This document shows positions 32,086 through 40,815 of a stretch of 64,000 nucleotides of DNA, in pieces. The translations under genes and the position numbers were made by a program. The DNA comes from PGYR01 sp041675005. GTDB lineage: Bacteria; Bacteroidota; Ignavibacteria; Kapaibacteriales; UBA2268. The DNA lies in the NCBI GenBank assembly GCA_041675005.1, contig JBAYUQ010000018.1, forward strand, positions 1 through 64,000, given 5' to 3'. The notes below the pieces were generated by a model. It was not told the origin of the DNA, made no database searches, and worked only from the letters and a program-made list of their open reading frames with translations. Numbering within the stretch: position 1 is the first letter of the stretch; each line of letters starts with the position of its first letter.

Positions 32086-32102
32086 ATGCGTATAATACGC
32101 AT
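32086..32102. promoter_or_regulatory. 17-bp palindrome, operator-like
   Basis: ATGCGTAT-A-ATACGCAT is a perfect 8+1+8 palindrome in the otherwise structureless 257-bp gap between the FG-GAP gene and the Popeye gene. A dimeric HTH protein would bind such a site. It lies about 175 bases before the Popeye start, too far for steric blocking but possible for activation. No regulator is encoded next to it. Confidence 0.45.
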
Positions 32103-32277
32103 GAATTTTAAATAGGTTATAACAAAATGGATTTTAATTGTGATTATTATTGCTAATTGAACTAAGATAGTATCATTTATAAATAACTATTAATATTCTT
32201 GTCGATTAAATTTCTATTTTAATTAGCAAATATTAATTATATTGGATTCAAATAATTAGCCCCAAAATGGATTTAAC

Positions 32278-32928
32278 TTGATTTTATTTGTTCAAATAAT
32301 TGGACACATTTCGAATGTCTTATACATAGTAGGAGCATCATTCGAAAAGATGATCTGGCTAAGAAGTACATTAATCCTAGCCGCTTTATTAGAGTTGTAT
32401 TACTCGTTCAATATCACCGATGAGCCTCTATGGACTGATATCATTTGGTCGGTTGTCTTTGTAGGAACTAACTTATGGTGGATTACTGTCCTCTATTACG
32501 AAAAGTTTACTTTGAATTTGGGTGAACACGAAAAACGGATGTTGGAAATCACTTTCAGTAAAATGAATCCAACTCACTTCAAAAAGCTAGTTAGACTAGG
32601 AACATTGAAAGTCGTACCTGAAAGTACTTCACTTATCAAAGAAAACACTCACATAAATGAACTTATGCTTATCACCAAAGGCCTTGTTAAAATAACAAGA
32701 AATGATAAAGTACTAGCATACATCAAAGATGGTAGATTCGTAGGGGAGATGAGTTTCATGTCAGGTGAAGCAACTACTGCTAATTGTGACACATTAGAAG
32801 AAACGGAAATGGTAGTTTGGGATAAAACGGTACTAACTGATTTCTTGAAAAAGAATGAAAGCATCAAAAAAGAGCTTAATGATGTTTTCAGTGAAGATTT
32901 GATTAAAAAATTAGTAGCCGATAATTAA
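32278..32928 (+). CDS. Popeye-domain membrane protein (cyclic-nucleotide-binding-like)
   Basis: This 216-aa protein has three predicted N-terminal membrane helices (about residues 1-85). A cytoplasmic Popeye/cNMP-type beta-roll follows: I-N-E-L-M-L-I-T-K-G-L-V-K-I, then D-G-R-F-V-G-E-M-S-F-M-S-G-E and a final S-E-D-L-I-K-K-L. Popeye proteins of animals bind cAMP; bacterial homologues are known but little studied. The phosphate-binding-cassette arginine typical of CAP is not evident. The only in-frame start is TTG 32278, with no SD; a neighbouring ATG at 32267 is out of frame. The stop overlaps the convergent hydrolase stop by 4 bases. Confidence 0.7.
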   Translation: MILFVQIIGHISNVLYIVGASFEKMIWLRSTLILAALLELYYSFNITDEPLWTDIIWSVVFVGTNLWWITVLYYEKFTLNLGEHEKRMLEITFSKMNPTHFKKLVRLGTLKVVPESTSLIKENTHINELMLITKGLVKITRNDKVLAYIKDGRFVGEMSFMSGEATTANCDTLEETEMVVWDKTVLTDFLKKNESIKKELNDVFSEDLIKKLVADN

Positions 32929-33770
32929 TCGAATATATATCTAACGCCTGGTTCTGCCAAACTATGAAAATCGCTATAATCATGATTTTCGTAATCATCA
33001 CCATAGTGCATTAATACTATTCTCTTTCGTAACTCTTCTGACAATGTTCTAAGCGAATCAATATCTGCATGAACTGGATTTGGGAAAAATGAGCAATCAT
33101 GGAACAGATAATCTGCTTTGTGTTCATACTCAGCTATCAACTCATCATCGAATTTTGTATCTCCTGAAAAGAAGACTTTTCCGTCGATTAGTAATCCGTA
33201 AGTTATAAAAGCGTCTTCTGTTTTTACTGCTTGACCTGGTATGTGATTAGTGTGGAAGAACTCCAAATCAATTCCTTTGAAATTGATATGATGTTTTATT
33301 CTTCCATTCTCGTTTGTTATATCAGGAGTTACATAATCGAAATAACTTTCGAAAGTCATTTCGTTTTCGTATTTGCCTAGTTCATTATATCTAAGTCCAC
33401 CCTTCAAAGACTCTTCCCAAAGTACTGTTCTGTACTCATCAGGAATAATCATAGTTAATCTTGGCTTTCCTTTAGGTTGACCGAAATATCTGTTTTTCAG
33501 AGTCAAATACTCCAATCCACCTATATGGTCAGAATGACTATGTGTAGGCAATACATTCTCTATGTCTAATATATCTAGCCCAGTGACTGGTTTGAGTGCA
33601 AATGGTGCAGTTAGCCCAAAATCCACTAGTATATGCGTGTCACCTTTGATAATTATTATATTATTGTTTCCCAAAGTCTCTGAGAAAGCTGTCCCAGAAC
33701 CTATAAAAACAATTTCTAATTTCCCATCATTTTTGAGGGATAATGTATCTTCTATTTTTATTTTCTTCAT
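32925..33770 (-). CDS. metallo-beta-lactamase-fold hydrolase (RNase Z-like)
   Basis: A 281-aa protein with an intact MBL metal site: T-H-S-H-S-D-H-I-G-G (H77, H79, D81, H82), the later G-D-T-K-F-D and a final H-Y-G-D-D. The N-terminal F-I-G-S-G-T-A-F resembles the start of RNase Z-like and MBL-phosphodiesterase groups. It probably hydrolyses a phosphodiester, but the substrate is not defined. No signal peptide. It converges on the Popeye gene with overlapping stops. Confidence 0.8.
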   Translation of the reverse strand: MKKIKIEDTLSLKNDGKLEIVFIGSGTAFSETLGNNNIIIIKGDTHILVDFGLTAPFALKPVTGLDILDIENVLPTHSHSDHIGGLEYLTLKNRYFGQPKGKPRLTMIIPDEYRTVLWEESLKGGLRYNELGKYENEMTFESYFDYVTPDITNENGRIKHHINFKGIDLEFFHTNHIPGQAVKTEDAFITYGLLIDGKVFFSGDTKFDDELIAEYEHKADYLFHDCSFFPNPVHADIDSLRTLSEELRKRIVLMHYGDDYENHDYSDFHSLAEPGVRYIFD

Positions 33771-33954
33771 ATATTACTTTTCACAATTTTTATGCCATTC
33801 AATTGTTTTATTATAATTAAAAGCAATTTTACTTAAATATCTCTGTAAATTTTATAAATTTTCAGAAAAGTCAAAGTTAATATACACAATTTATGAATTT
33901 ATCTTTACTATAATTAACTTAATCGAATATTCTTTTCTAATTAAGTAAAATTAC

Positions 33955-35241
33955 TTAATTAGCTATCTCATTTATTGCCGTGACTAATCTATCTAAATCG
34001 GATTCACTTGTATATATATTAGGAGTTACTCTAACTCCGTCTATATGTTCGTGTTTAATAGCAACAGTATGAATTTTATATTTATTGAAAAGTTGCTGGT
34101 CAATTTCACTACCCGTTATTCCCTTTATTCCAAAGTTGGCCAACGCACAGGAATAATTTGGATTGAGTGAGGTATTCATATAAACTTTTGGATTTTCTAA
34201 CGCTCTTGATGCCCAATAGTTCTTCAGATATTGTAACCTATCTTGTTTTCTCTTTGTAGTTATCATATTATGAAAATCGAGGGAATAACCAATTGCCATC
34301 TCTTTGGCGAAACTTCTAGTTCCTAATGATTCAAATTTTCTTATGTTATCCCCATCTGGTTCATCAGAAGATAGCAAGGCCCATATATTCTTTATCTTGT
34401 CTTTCTTAATATACATAAGTCCACTACCGAAAGGAGCACAAAGCCATTTATGTAAGCTGGTACCGAAGTAGTCCGCGCCTAGGTCAGGAATATTATAATC
34501 GAGATGAGCAAAAGAATGTGCACCATCTACTATTACTTCTATTCCTCTTTTGTGAGCTTCATCAGCGATTTTTCGAACAGGTATTATCTGACCTGTCCAA
34601 TTAATAATATGAGTAAGGTGGACGATCTTTGTTCTGTCTGTAAATAAATCTGTGTAGAGTTTTACTATCTTTTCATCATTATCCATAGGTAATGGTAATA
34701 TAGCTTTTTTTAGTATTATACCATCTCTTTTTACTCTTTGGTTCCATGCGTTACGCATATTTGGATAATCAAAATTAGACATTACTATTTCGTCACCTTT
34801 CTGCAGATTCAATCCAAATATAATTGTGTTCAATCCTTCCGTACTATTTCTATTGATTGCAATTTCTTCAGGTGAGCAGCCAGCTAATTGAGCGAGATTC
34901 TCTCGGAGAGGTTCTCTTCCAGCATCTAGTATTCGCCACATATAGTATGATGGGGCTTCATTAGACATTCTGTTGTATTTATCTTGTGCATCTTGAGTTA
35001 TCTTGGGCTGAGGACTTACTCCTCCATTGTTTAGATTGAGTATGTTTCTAGAAACTGTGTAAGAGTCCCTTACCCAGTTCCAGAATATATCATCTGTTGC
35101 AGATTTATCACTATCCATCGCTAGATTATTCATTGATGCCGCTTTTAAACCACTACTTACAGCTGATTCAATCATGGTATGTATTGATGCGGTTCCTAAT
35201 ATTGCAGCCATATTCTTCACAAAACCTCTTCTGGAAGACAT
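33955..35241 (-). CDS. Tat-exported class V aminotransferase-like PLP enzyme
   Basis: The 428-aa protein starts with a twin-arginine signal (S-R-R-G-F-V-K-N-M, residues 3-11) and a hydrophobic stretch. The PLP enzyme fold follows: N-R-N-S-T-E-G-L-N, D-G-A-H-S-F-A-H-L-D, and the Schiff-base lysine in T-S-L-H-K-W-L-C-A-P-F-G-S-G. The class V group includes isopenicillin-N-epimerase-like and cysteine-desulfurase-like enzymes; the exact reaction is unknown. Export by Tat of a folded cofactor enzyme is consistent. It is last in an operon with a beta-CASP hydrolase 15 bases upstream. Confidence 0.82.
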   Translation of the reverse strand: MSSRRGFVKNMAAILGTASIHTMIESAVSSGLKAASMNNLAMDSDKSATDDIFWNWVRDSYTVSRNILNLNNGGVSPQPKITQDAQDKYNRMSNEAPSYYMWRILDAGREPLRENLAQLAGCSPEEIAINRNSTEGLNTIIFGLNLQKGDEIVMSNFDYPNMRNAWNQRVKRDGIILKKAILPLPMDNDEKIVKLYTDLFTDRTKIVHLTHIINWTGQIIPVRKIADEAHKRGIEVIVDGAHSFAHLDYNIPDLGADYFGTSLHKWLCAPFGSGLMYIKKDKIKNIWALLSSDEPDGDNIRKFESLGTRSFAKEMAIGYSLDFHNMITTKRKQDRLQYLKNYWASRALENPKVYMNTSLNPNYSCALANFGIKGITGSEIDQQLFNKYKIHTVAIKHEHIDGVRVTPNIYTSESDLDRLVTAINEIAN

Positions 35242-35256
35242 AATTATTACTCCTTA

Positions 35257-36627
35257 TTATTTAAGTTCATACATATCGTATAGCTCTGGTAAAATACAAT
35301 CCCAACCGAAAGTATCTTTCAATTTTACTCTGAAAGCATCAGCCGAGTGCGGTTCACCGTGAACTATAAATACTTTCTTTGGATTAGTATCCAAATCACT
35401 CAACCAATCTATAAGTTCTGCTTGGTCTGCATGTGCAGATAGGGCAGTCATATTATAAATTTCTGCATTTACATTGTAATACTTCCCATATATTTTTACT
35501 TCTGATGCTCCTTCTAGTAATTGTCTACCTCTTGTACCTTCTGCTTGGAATCCAGCTAACATAACCGTAGTTGAAGGATCTTCTATATATTCTGTCAAAT
35601 AATTCAAGACTCTGCCTCCTGTGACCATACCACTACCCGCTATTACTATTTTGGGTTGTTTATCATCCATTATGTTTAGAGTTTCTCTGAAATCATTAAC
35701 TATGATAAATGCATTGCACATTTGTTTGCTGTCATTTGCGCTCATTTTGTGCCAGCTCTTATGATTCTTGAATACTTCAAGGACATTGTTTCCCATTGGG
35801 CTGTCCATAATCATAGGTAACTTTGGTATTTTACCTTTCTCTCTCAATTTCCAGAGCAAGTACATAAGAGTCTGTGCTCTTTCTACAGCAAAACTAGGAA
35901 TTATTAAAGTTCCATTCTTATCGTAAGTGTGATTAATAACCTTACTCAGTTCTTCTTCCAAATCAAGATTCTCGTGTAGCTTACCACCATAAGTTGACTC
36001 AACTAATAGGTAATCTGCTTTTTGAGGTCTTTTGGGCTCTCTTAATAGCAAATCACTTTTTCTACCAACATCACCTGAAAATACTATTACCTCACCTCTT
36101 ACTTCTAACTCAATAAAAGTAGAGCCAAGTATATGTCCATTATATTGAAACCTAACTTTTATATCTGGATAGAGCTCTATCCAGATCCCTTCTTCTAATG
36201 ATTTAAACCGTGATATAGCATTCTCTGCGTCAATCATATTATATAGTGGCTCAGCTATTTCATGTTTCGAGTAACCGTCCCTGTTAGCTCTTTCGGCTTC
36301 TTCTTCTTGTATTTTGGCACTGTCTCTTATTATTATCGAGGCAATATCTAGTGTAGGTTTTGTCGCTCTTATTTGTCCATTGAATCCCATATTAACTAAT
36401 CTTGGCAGAAATGCAGTATGATCCGCATGGCCATGTGTTAATAATATAACGTCGATTTCGGATACTTTAACGGGAGGATAATTCCAATTAAGCAATCTTA
36501 ATTTTTTGAGACCTTGGAACATACCACAGTCAATCATTATTTTCTTATCACCAGTATCCACTAAATACTTAGAGCCAGTTACTGTACCGGCCGCACCGAG
36601 AAAGTGTATTTTCAAATTTGAGTTCAT
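35257..36627 (-). CDS. beta-CASP MBL ribonuclease/hydrolase (CPSF-like, RMMBL)
   Basis: A 456-aa protein with all beta-CASP landmarks: L-L-T-H-G-H-A-D-H (65-70), F-S-G-D-V-G-R-K and S-T-Y-G-G (the motif-A region). It also has A-G-S-G-M-V-T-G-G-R-V and a C-terminal RMMBL stretch L-S-A-H-A-D-Q-A-E-L...V-H-G-E-P-H-S-A. Members are RNA endo/exonucleases, so RNA processing in the cytoplasm is likely. It lies 4 bases downstream of the ATP-cone endonuclease and 15 upstream of the aminotransferase, so the three probably form one operon. Confidence 0.87.
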   Translation of the reverse strand: MNSNLKIHFLGAAGTVTGSKYLVDTGDKKIMIDCGMFQGLKKLRLLNWNYPPVKVSEIDVILLTHGHADHTAFLPRLVNMGFNGQIRATKPTLDIASIIIRDSAKIQEEEAERANRDGYSKHEIAEPLYNMIDAENAISRFKSLEEGIWIELYPDIKVRFQYNGHILGSTFIELEVRGEVIVFSGDVGRKSDLLLREPKRPQKADYLLVESTYGGKLHENLDLEEELSKVINHTYDKNGTLIIPSFAVERAQTLMYLLWKLREKGKIPKLPMIMDSPMGNNVLEVFKNHKSWHKMSANDSKQMCNAFIIVNDFRETLNIMDDKQPKIVIAGSGMVTGGRVLNYLTEYIEDPSTTVMLAGFQAEGTRGRQLLEGASEVKIYGKYYNVNAEIYNMTALSAHADQAELIDWLSDLDTNPKKVFIVHGEPHSADAFRVKLKDTFGWDCILPELYDMYELK

Positions 36628-36631
36628 ACCT

Positions 36632-37474
36632 TTATTTCCTGCATAATTCCATTGATTCTTTTAATATTGACTTGTGTTTAGAACGCTTTATCCCAACTAT
36701 ATTTAGTAGATCAGGATTCTCATTTAAGTGCATACATAAAACTATATCTTTTTCTATTATCATTTGTTTCTCTCGACTATTAAGAGTGGTCAAACAAGTA
36801 ATAGGATGCAACCCTGCTATATCTATTCTCTCGCGGAGGCTACTACCATGAGGGGAATCCCAACTGACTAGACCTAATCCCGAACAGTTCCCGTATTGTA
36901 TTGCATCAGAAGTGAATCTAGTGTTGGTGTATATCCATCCTTTGTGAATCTTACCATTGTTTTTGGGGTTTTTTCTTTTTTCTTTTTCTACATCATCGAA
37001 TCGTGATTTGATATATAATGGTACTTTCACATCACACTTACGTGCTTGATCACTATGGAATTTGCATTCAACTATATAATGTTTGTTGTCTTTTTCGGCT
37101 ATTACATCGATCTCATGCGTTACACAGTGCCCATCAACTATTATTCCGACTTCTACATCGAAACCTTCATACTTTAGTACTTCACCAATAAACTTCTCGA
37201 AAGGATAACCAGTCGGACCAAGCTCCAAAATTGCTTTTTTTAGCTTGTATTTCGCAGCTGTGGGCCTCGATGATTTGCGTAACAATTCAAAGGCTTTCTT
37301 ATATATTTCCTTTGTACTTATACCATCGAATAGAAGACTTTTAATGTTCTTAATTATGTAAAAGATAGTTTCATCATCAGCACCTGATCTTTCTAATGAA
37401 CCCATTAGTTTAGATTCATCGAATTCATCTTTCTCACCGGACATTTTTGTAATTATTATCTTATCTTTTTTCAT
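36632..37474 (-). CDS. ATP-cone/Mrr-like restriction endonuclease fusion
   Basis: This 280-aa protein joins an N-terminal ATP-cone (about 4-95; K-I-I-I-T-K-M-S-G-E-K-D-E-F and later P-T-A-A-K-Y-K-L-K-K-A-I), known from ribonucleotide reductase regulators, to a PD-(D/E)XK Mrr-type nuclease. The nuclease half shows E-I-D-V-I-A-E (D123), then Y-I-V-E-C-K-F-H (E136/K138). The C-terminal ~70 residues are helical. Nucleotide sensing coupled to DNA or RNA cleavage is the obvious hypothesis. It leads an operon with a beta-CASP hydrolase. The leader has no SD. Confidence 0.8.
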   Translation of the reverse strand: MKKDKIIITKMSGEKDEFDESKLMGSLERSGADDETIFYIIKNIKSLLFDGISTKEIYKKAFELLRKSSRPTAAKYKLKKAILELGPTGYPFEKFIGEVLKYEGFDVEVGIIVDGHCVTHEIDVIAEKDNKHYIVECKFHSDQARKCDVKVPLYIKSRFDDVEKEKRKNPKNNGKIHKGWIYTNTRFTSDAIQYGNCSGLGLVSWDSPHGSSLRERIDIAGLHPITCLTTLNSREKQMIIEKDIVLCMHLNENPDLLNIVGIKRSKHKSILKESMELCRK

Positions 37475-37628
37475 ATTTGAGTTATTTATGTCAGTTAAAG
37501 AACAATATAACGATTCAATTTGTAAAAATGAAAAAAAAATTATCTGACTGCCAATAAAAATAGTTAAATTAAATCATTAACTTATCTATTATCTACTAAC
37601 TTACACGATTACTAATCTAAAGATACTT

Positions 37629-38555
37629 ATGAAATATATAACTATTCTTTTATTACTTCTATTGCCCTGCATTGCAATTGGTGAAGATATTGATTTGGCT
37701 TTTGAATATGATAATATAACAAGAGATTTGGCTGTGTATTTACCTTCGAATTACTCTCCAGTTGAAAGTTTTGAACTACTTATTGGGCTTCATGGTTGCG
37801 GTCAAGACGCATATAGTTATAGAACAGCTCTTTCGGAAGTAGCTGAGAATAACGGATTAATTCTAATGTGTATTAATGCATTAGATGATGGCTCTCAATT
37901 GAACAAAATGATGGTAGATGAGAGAGGAAAGGTAATACCTGCCGCAATTGACTATTTATCGACGAAGTATAATATTGATAAGAAATCAGTTTACCTGACC
38001 GGTTTTTCTTGTAATGCGGCTATGACGTTATTTCATGGTCTAAACAATTTGTATGAATTTAAAGGGTTAATCCCTTTCAATGCATATTTACCTCCTGAAT
38101 ATGACAATAAATATAACTTAGATTCAAAGAAATCTACTTGTTTTTGTTCGGGTACTAATGATGGAAATTATTCACGTAACCAAACTTTATACAATCAATT
38201 AAGGGCAAATGGTGGAGTGACCTACTTTAATTCTATGCCCGGAATAGGTCATACGGTTACGTTCCCTGAATTCACTAATGAAATGCAAGAATGTATAGAC
38301 TTTATAAAGCAGATAACAACAAAAGTGGAAATTGATGATAGTGGTGAATTGTTATTCCTACATCCCAATGAAGGAATATTGAATATAAATAATAAATCAA
38401 ATCATAACAATACTGAAATATTCAATTTACTTGGTGAAAGTGTATTTATCTCTAATCGTAATAGTATGGATATATCACACCTAATAAAAGGACTATATAT
38501 AGTAAAAGTAAATACAAATAAATCTTCTTTTCTTTCAAAGCTAATACTTAACTAG
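37629..38555 (+). CDS. secreted alpha/beta-hydrolase esterase with T9SS-like C-terminus
   Basis: A 308-aa protein with a signal peptide (to about residue 18). It has a PHB-depolymerase/feruloyl-esterase-like core: oxyanion region L-H-G-C-G-Q (54-59), nucleophile elbow G-F-S-C-N (S127), acid in G-T-N-D-G (D178) and H208 in G-I-G-H-T. The elbow has Asn129 where the common G-x-S-x-G has Gly. The last ~70 residues form a small beta domain ending G-L-Y-I-V-K-V-N...F-L-S-K-L-I-L-N, typical of T9SS sorting tails. Likely hydrolyses an ester outside the cell; substrate unknown. Confidence 0.78.
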   Translation: MKYITILLLLLLPCIAIGEDIDLAFEYDNITRDLAVYLPSNYSPVESFELLIGLHGCGQDAYSYRTALSEVAENNGLILMCINALDDGSQLNKMMVDERGKVIPAAIDYLSTKYNIDKKSVYLTGFSCNAAMTLFHGLNNLYEFKGLIPFNAYLPPEYDNKYNLDSKKSTCFCSGTNDGNYSRNQTLYNQLRANGGVTYFNSMPGIGHTVTFPEFTNEMQECIDFIKQITTKVEIDDSGELLFLHPNEGILNINNKSNHNNTEIFNLLGESVFISNRNSMDISHLIKGLYIVKVNTNKSSFLSKLILN

Positions 38556-38624
38556 ATTTTCTTTGATTTGTTTTTCATTTCTTTTAATTTGTAAATTCTC
38601 TTTATTAATCAAATTAGAAATATT

Positions 38625-39971
38625 ATGAAAAAATTTGCTTTACTTATAGCTGCATTATTAGTTATCACATCTTGCAAAACACTCCAAAATGATGGTGAAA
38701 ATTTTGTTGCAGATGCTACTCCCCCTGCAGGTTACAGCCCTATTTTCATAACTCAGAAAATGGAATTTGATAAAAATGGTAAAGATTCTCTCCAAGTAAA
38801 TGTAAGTAATGTTCGATACGAAGGGAACAAAACTTCAGCTTTTATACATCTGATTAATCAGAAAAATACTCTACTCACGAACGCAAGTAACAAAAAGGAT
38901 ATTTGGTGCGAAGTAATAGATTCTACAACATTGGGTGAGAGCATAATCAAATCGAATATAATAGAATACAAGGATATGAACAGCGCTCCTATTAGTATTG
39001 CTATTGTTATGGATCATTCGGGCTCTATGGGTGAAGAAAGAGCAAGGAACATGCAATTGGCAGTTCAAAAGCTAATTGATAATAAAAGAGACCAAGATAG
39101 AATTACACTTATCAGATATGATAATAAAATTGCAGTGCATGCTGGTCCAGACAAAGATATAGCTACTCTGAAAACAGCTCATCAAATAAATGGATTGCAA
39201 GGTTACGGTAGTTTGACTGCTACAAGAGACGCTATTATAAAAGCTGTAACGATACTTGAGAATGAGCCACTTACCCACAAAAGAGCTGTCGTAGTATTTA
39301 CAGATGGTTTCGATAATTCTTCAACACAAGGTATAGATGATGTTGTCAAATCGGCTAGAGAAAAAAATATTTTCGTTTCGACAGTTGATTATGGTTACAA
39401 TGTAGATGAAAAAATGCTTCAAGAGATAGCAAATAGGACTTATGGTATATATCATCATATATACCTGACTAAAGAGTTTGACTATGTATTTGATGATGTT
39501 TACACTCGATTGAATAATTATTATCTGATTGAGTATGATGTAGATAGTTTTGGCGAGCATAAATTAAAATTAAAAATATGTGTAGATGGTAAAGAGTACT
39601 TCGATGAATATAGCTATGATAATACGCCACCTGTTGGTAGCATGGTATTACTCAATGTGCTGTTCGATCACGATAAATCTACCTTGAAAAAAGAATCAAA
39701 AAATGCTGTGAAAATGTTGGCAGATTATATGAAATCTAGTCCTGAGCTGAAAATAGAGCTTCACGGTCATACTGATAATACTGGTAATGCCGATTACAAT
39801 CTGAAGCTATCTGATAAAAGAGCCGAAACTGTAAAGAATGAGTTAGTTGCTTTAGGAGTTGAAGGTAGTAGAATTAGCTTTACTGGTCATGGAGACACTA
39901 AGCCAATAGCGGATAATAATACTAATGATGGAAGAGCAAATAATAGAAGAACAGAATTCTTATTGAGATAA
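38625..39971 (+). CDS. vWA-OmpA lipoprotein
   Basis: The 448-aa protein has a lipobox (V-I-T-S-C, C17) and a short linker. A von Willebrand A domain follows (about 120-300; MIDAS motif M-D-H-S-G-S-M), then a C-terminal OmpA-like peptidoglycan-binding domain (about 335-445; F-D-H-D-K-S-T-L and L-H-G-H-T-D-N-T-G). It would anchor in the outer membrane and bind peptidoglycan, with the vWA domain binding another protein through metal. No SD; the leader is TAGAAATATTATG. Confidence 0.88.
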   Translation: MKKFALLIAALLVITSCKTLQNDGENFVADATPPAGYSPIFITQKMEFDKNGKDSLQVNVSNVRYEGNKTSAFIHLINQKNTLLTNASNKKDIWCEVIDSTTLGESIIKSNIIEYKDMNSAPISIAIVMDHSGSMGEERARNMQLAVQKLIDNKRDQDRITLIRYDNKIAVHAGPDKDIATLKTAHQINGLQGYGSLTATRDAIIKAVTILENEPLTHKRAVVVFTDGFDNSSTQGIDDVVKSAREKNIFVSTVDYGYNVDEKMLQEIANRTYGIYHHIYLTKEFDYVFDDVYTRLNNYYLIEYDVDSFGEHKLKLKICVDGKEYFDEYSYDNTPPVGSMVLLNVLFDHDKSTLKKESKNAVKMLADYMKSSPELKIELHGHTDNTGNADYNLKLSDKRAETVKNELVALGVEGSRISFTGHGDTKPIADNNTNDGRANNRRTEFLLR

Positions 39972-39975
39972 AAGT

Positions 39976-40815
39976 TTAATTATCAAGATTCATTTTTACA
40001 ATAACAGGGCAGTGGTCAGATACTTTTTTTGCTGCCTCTTCTGGGAACATCGCATTAATGTCAATCATAGTAAGGGTTGAGTTCTTAGCTCTACTTTTCA
40101 TTGATTGACTCACTATTATATGATCTATTGATTTCCATATTGAGTATTTGCAACTCATCATATTACTAGTTAAAAAATCAAATTCATCATTATCTAATGC
40201 CTTTATATTGCTATTTTTCTTAGATGGATTATCATTGAAATCTCCTAATAATATTACATCTTTATCATTTTTTATTGTCACTAGTTTTTTAATTTCTTTT
40301 ATTAGTATTGCTGATTGCTCCTGTCTTATATCAAAGCTCCTAGACTTTTTGTATGGAGTATCATCATACCTAGAAGTAGATTTGAAGTGGAACGAACCGA
40401 CAAAAAAGTCGAATCCATTATACCTACAATAAGCTACTAAACCTGGTCTTAAATCTTCGTTTCCTAAAGAGATTGCATCCAGCTGGTAAGTATTTACTAT
40501 TTCTATTTTCTTGTTGATAATAAGAGCCGTTTTTTGCTCTTTTGGGTAAGTAGAAGTCATAATAAAGTATTTGACAGTGTCAACTATACTTTCTATTGCT
40601 TTGGTGTTTTCTATCTCTTGTAGGGCAAGTATATCGGCGTCGAGAGTTGATATAACTTGGCTTATATTTTTGATGTCTTCGTGGGTCCTAGGTGTTTTGT
40701 CATCTATACCATCTCCTAGCCAAGCAATGTTAAATGTTCCAATAGTAATATCATTGTTAGACCCACAACTCGTAAGTAATAGGAATGAAGTGATAACTAT
40801 TAGTAGCGTTTTCAT
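39976..40815 (-). CDS. endonuclease/exonuclease/phosphatase-family lipoprotein
   Basis: This 279-aa protein begins with a lipobox (L-L-T-S-C, C17) and the EEP signature I-G-T-F-N-I-A-W-L-G. A-L-Q-E-I-E-N (metal-binding Glu) and L-L-G-D-F-N-D-N-P follow, with a final S-D-H-C-P-V. The fold serves DNases, phosphatases and sphingomyelinases, so the substrate is not assignable by eye. Outer-membrane anchoring suggests a role on extracellular or periplasmic substrates. The start overlaps the proline dehydrogenase stop by 4 bases. Confidence 0.82.
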   Translation of the reverse strand: MKTLLIVITSFLLLTSCGSNNDITIGTFNIAWLGDGIDDKTPRTHEDIKNISQVISTLDADILALQEIENTKAIESIVDTVKYFIMTSTYPKEQKTALIINKKIEIVNTYQLDAISLGNEDLRPGLVAYCRYNGFDFFVGSFHFKSTSRYDDTPYKKSRSFDIRQEQSAILIKEIKKLVTIKNDKDVILLGDFNDNPSKKNSNIKALDNDEFDFLTSNMMSCKYSIWKSIDHIIVSQSMKSRAKNSTLTMIDINAMFPEEAAKKVSDHCPVIVKMNLDN

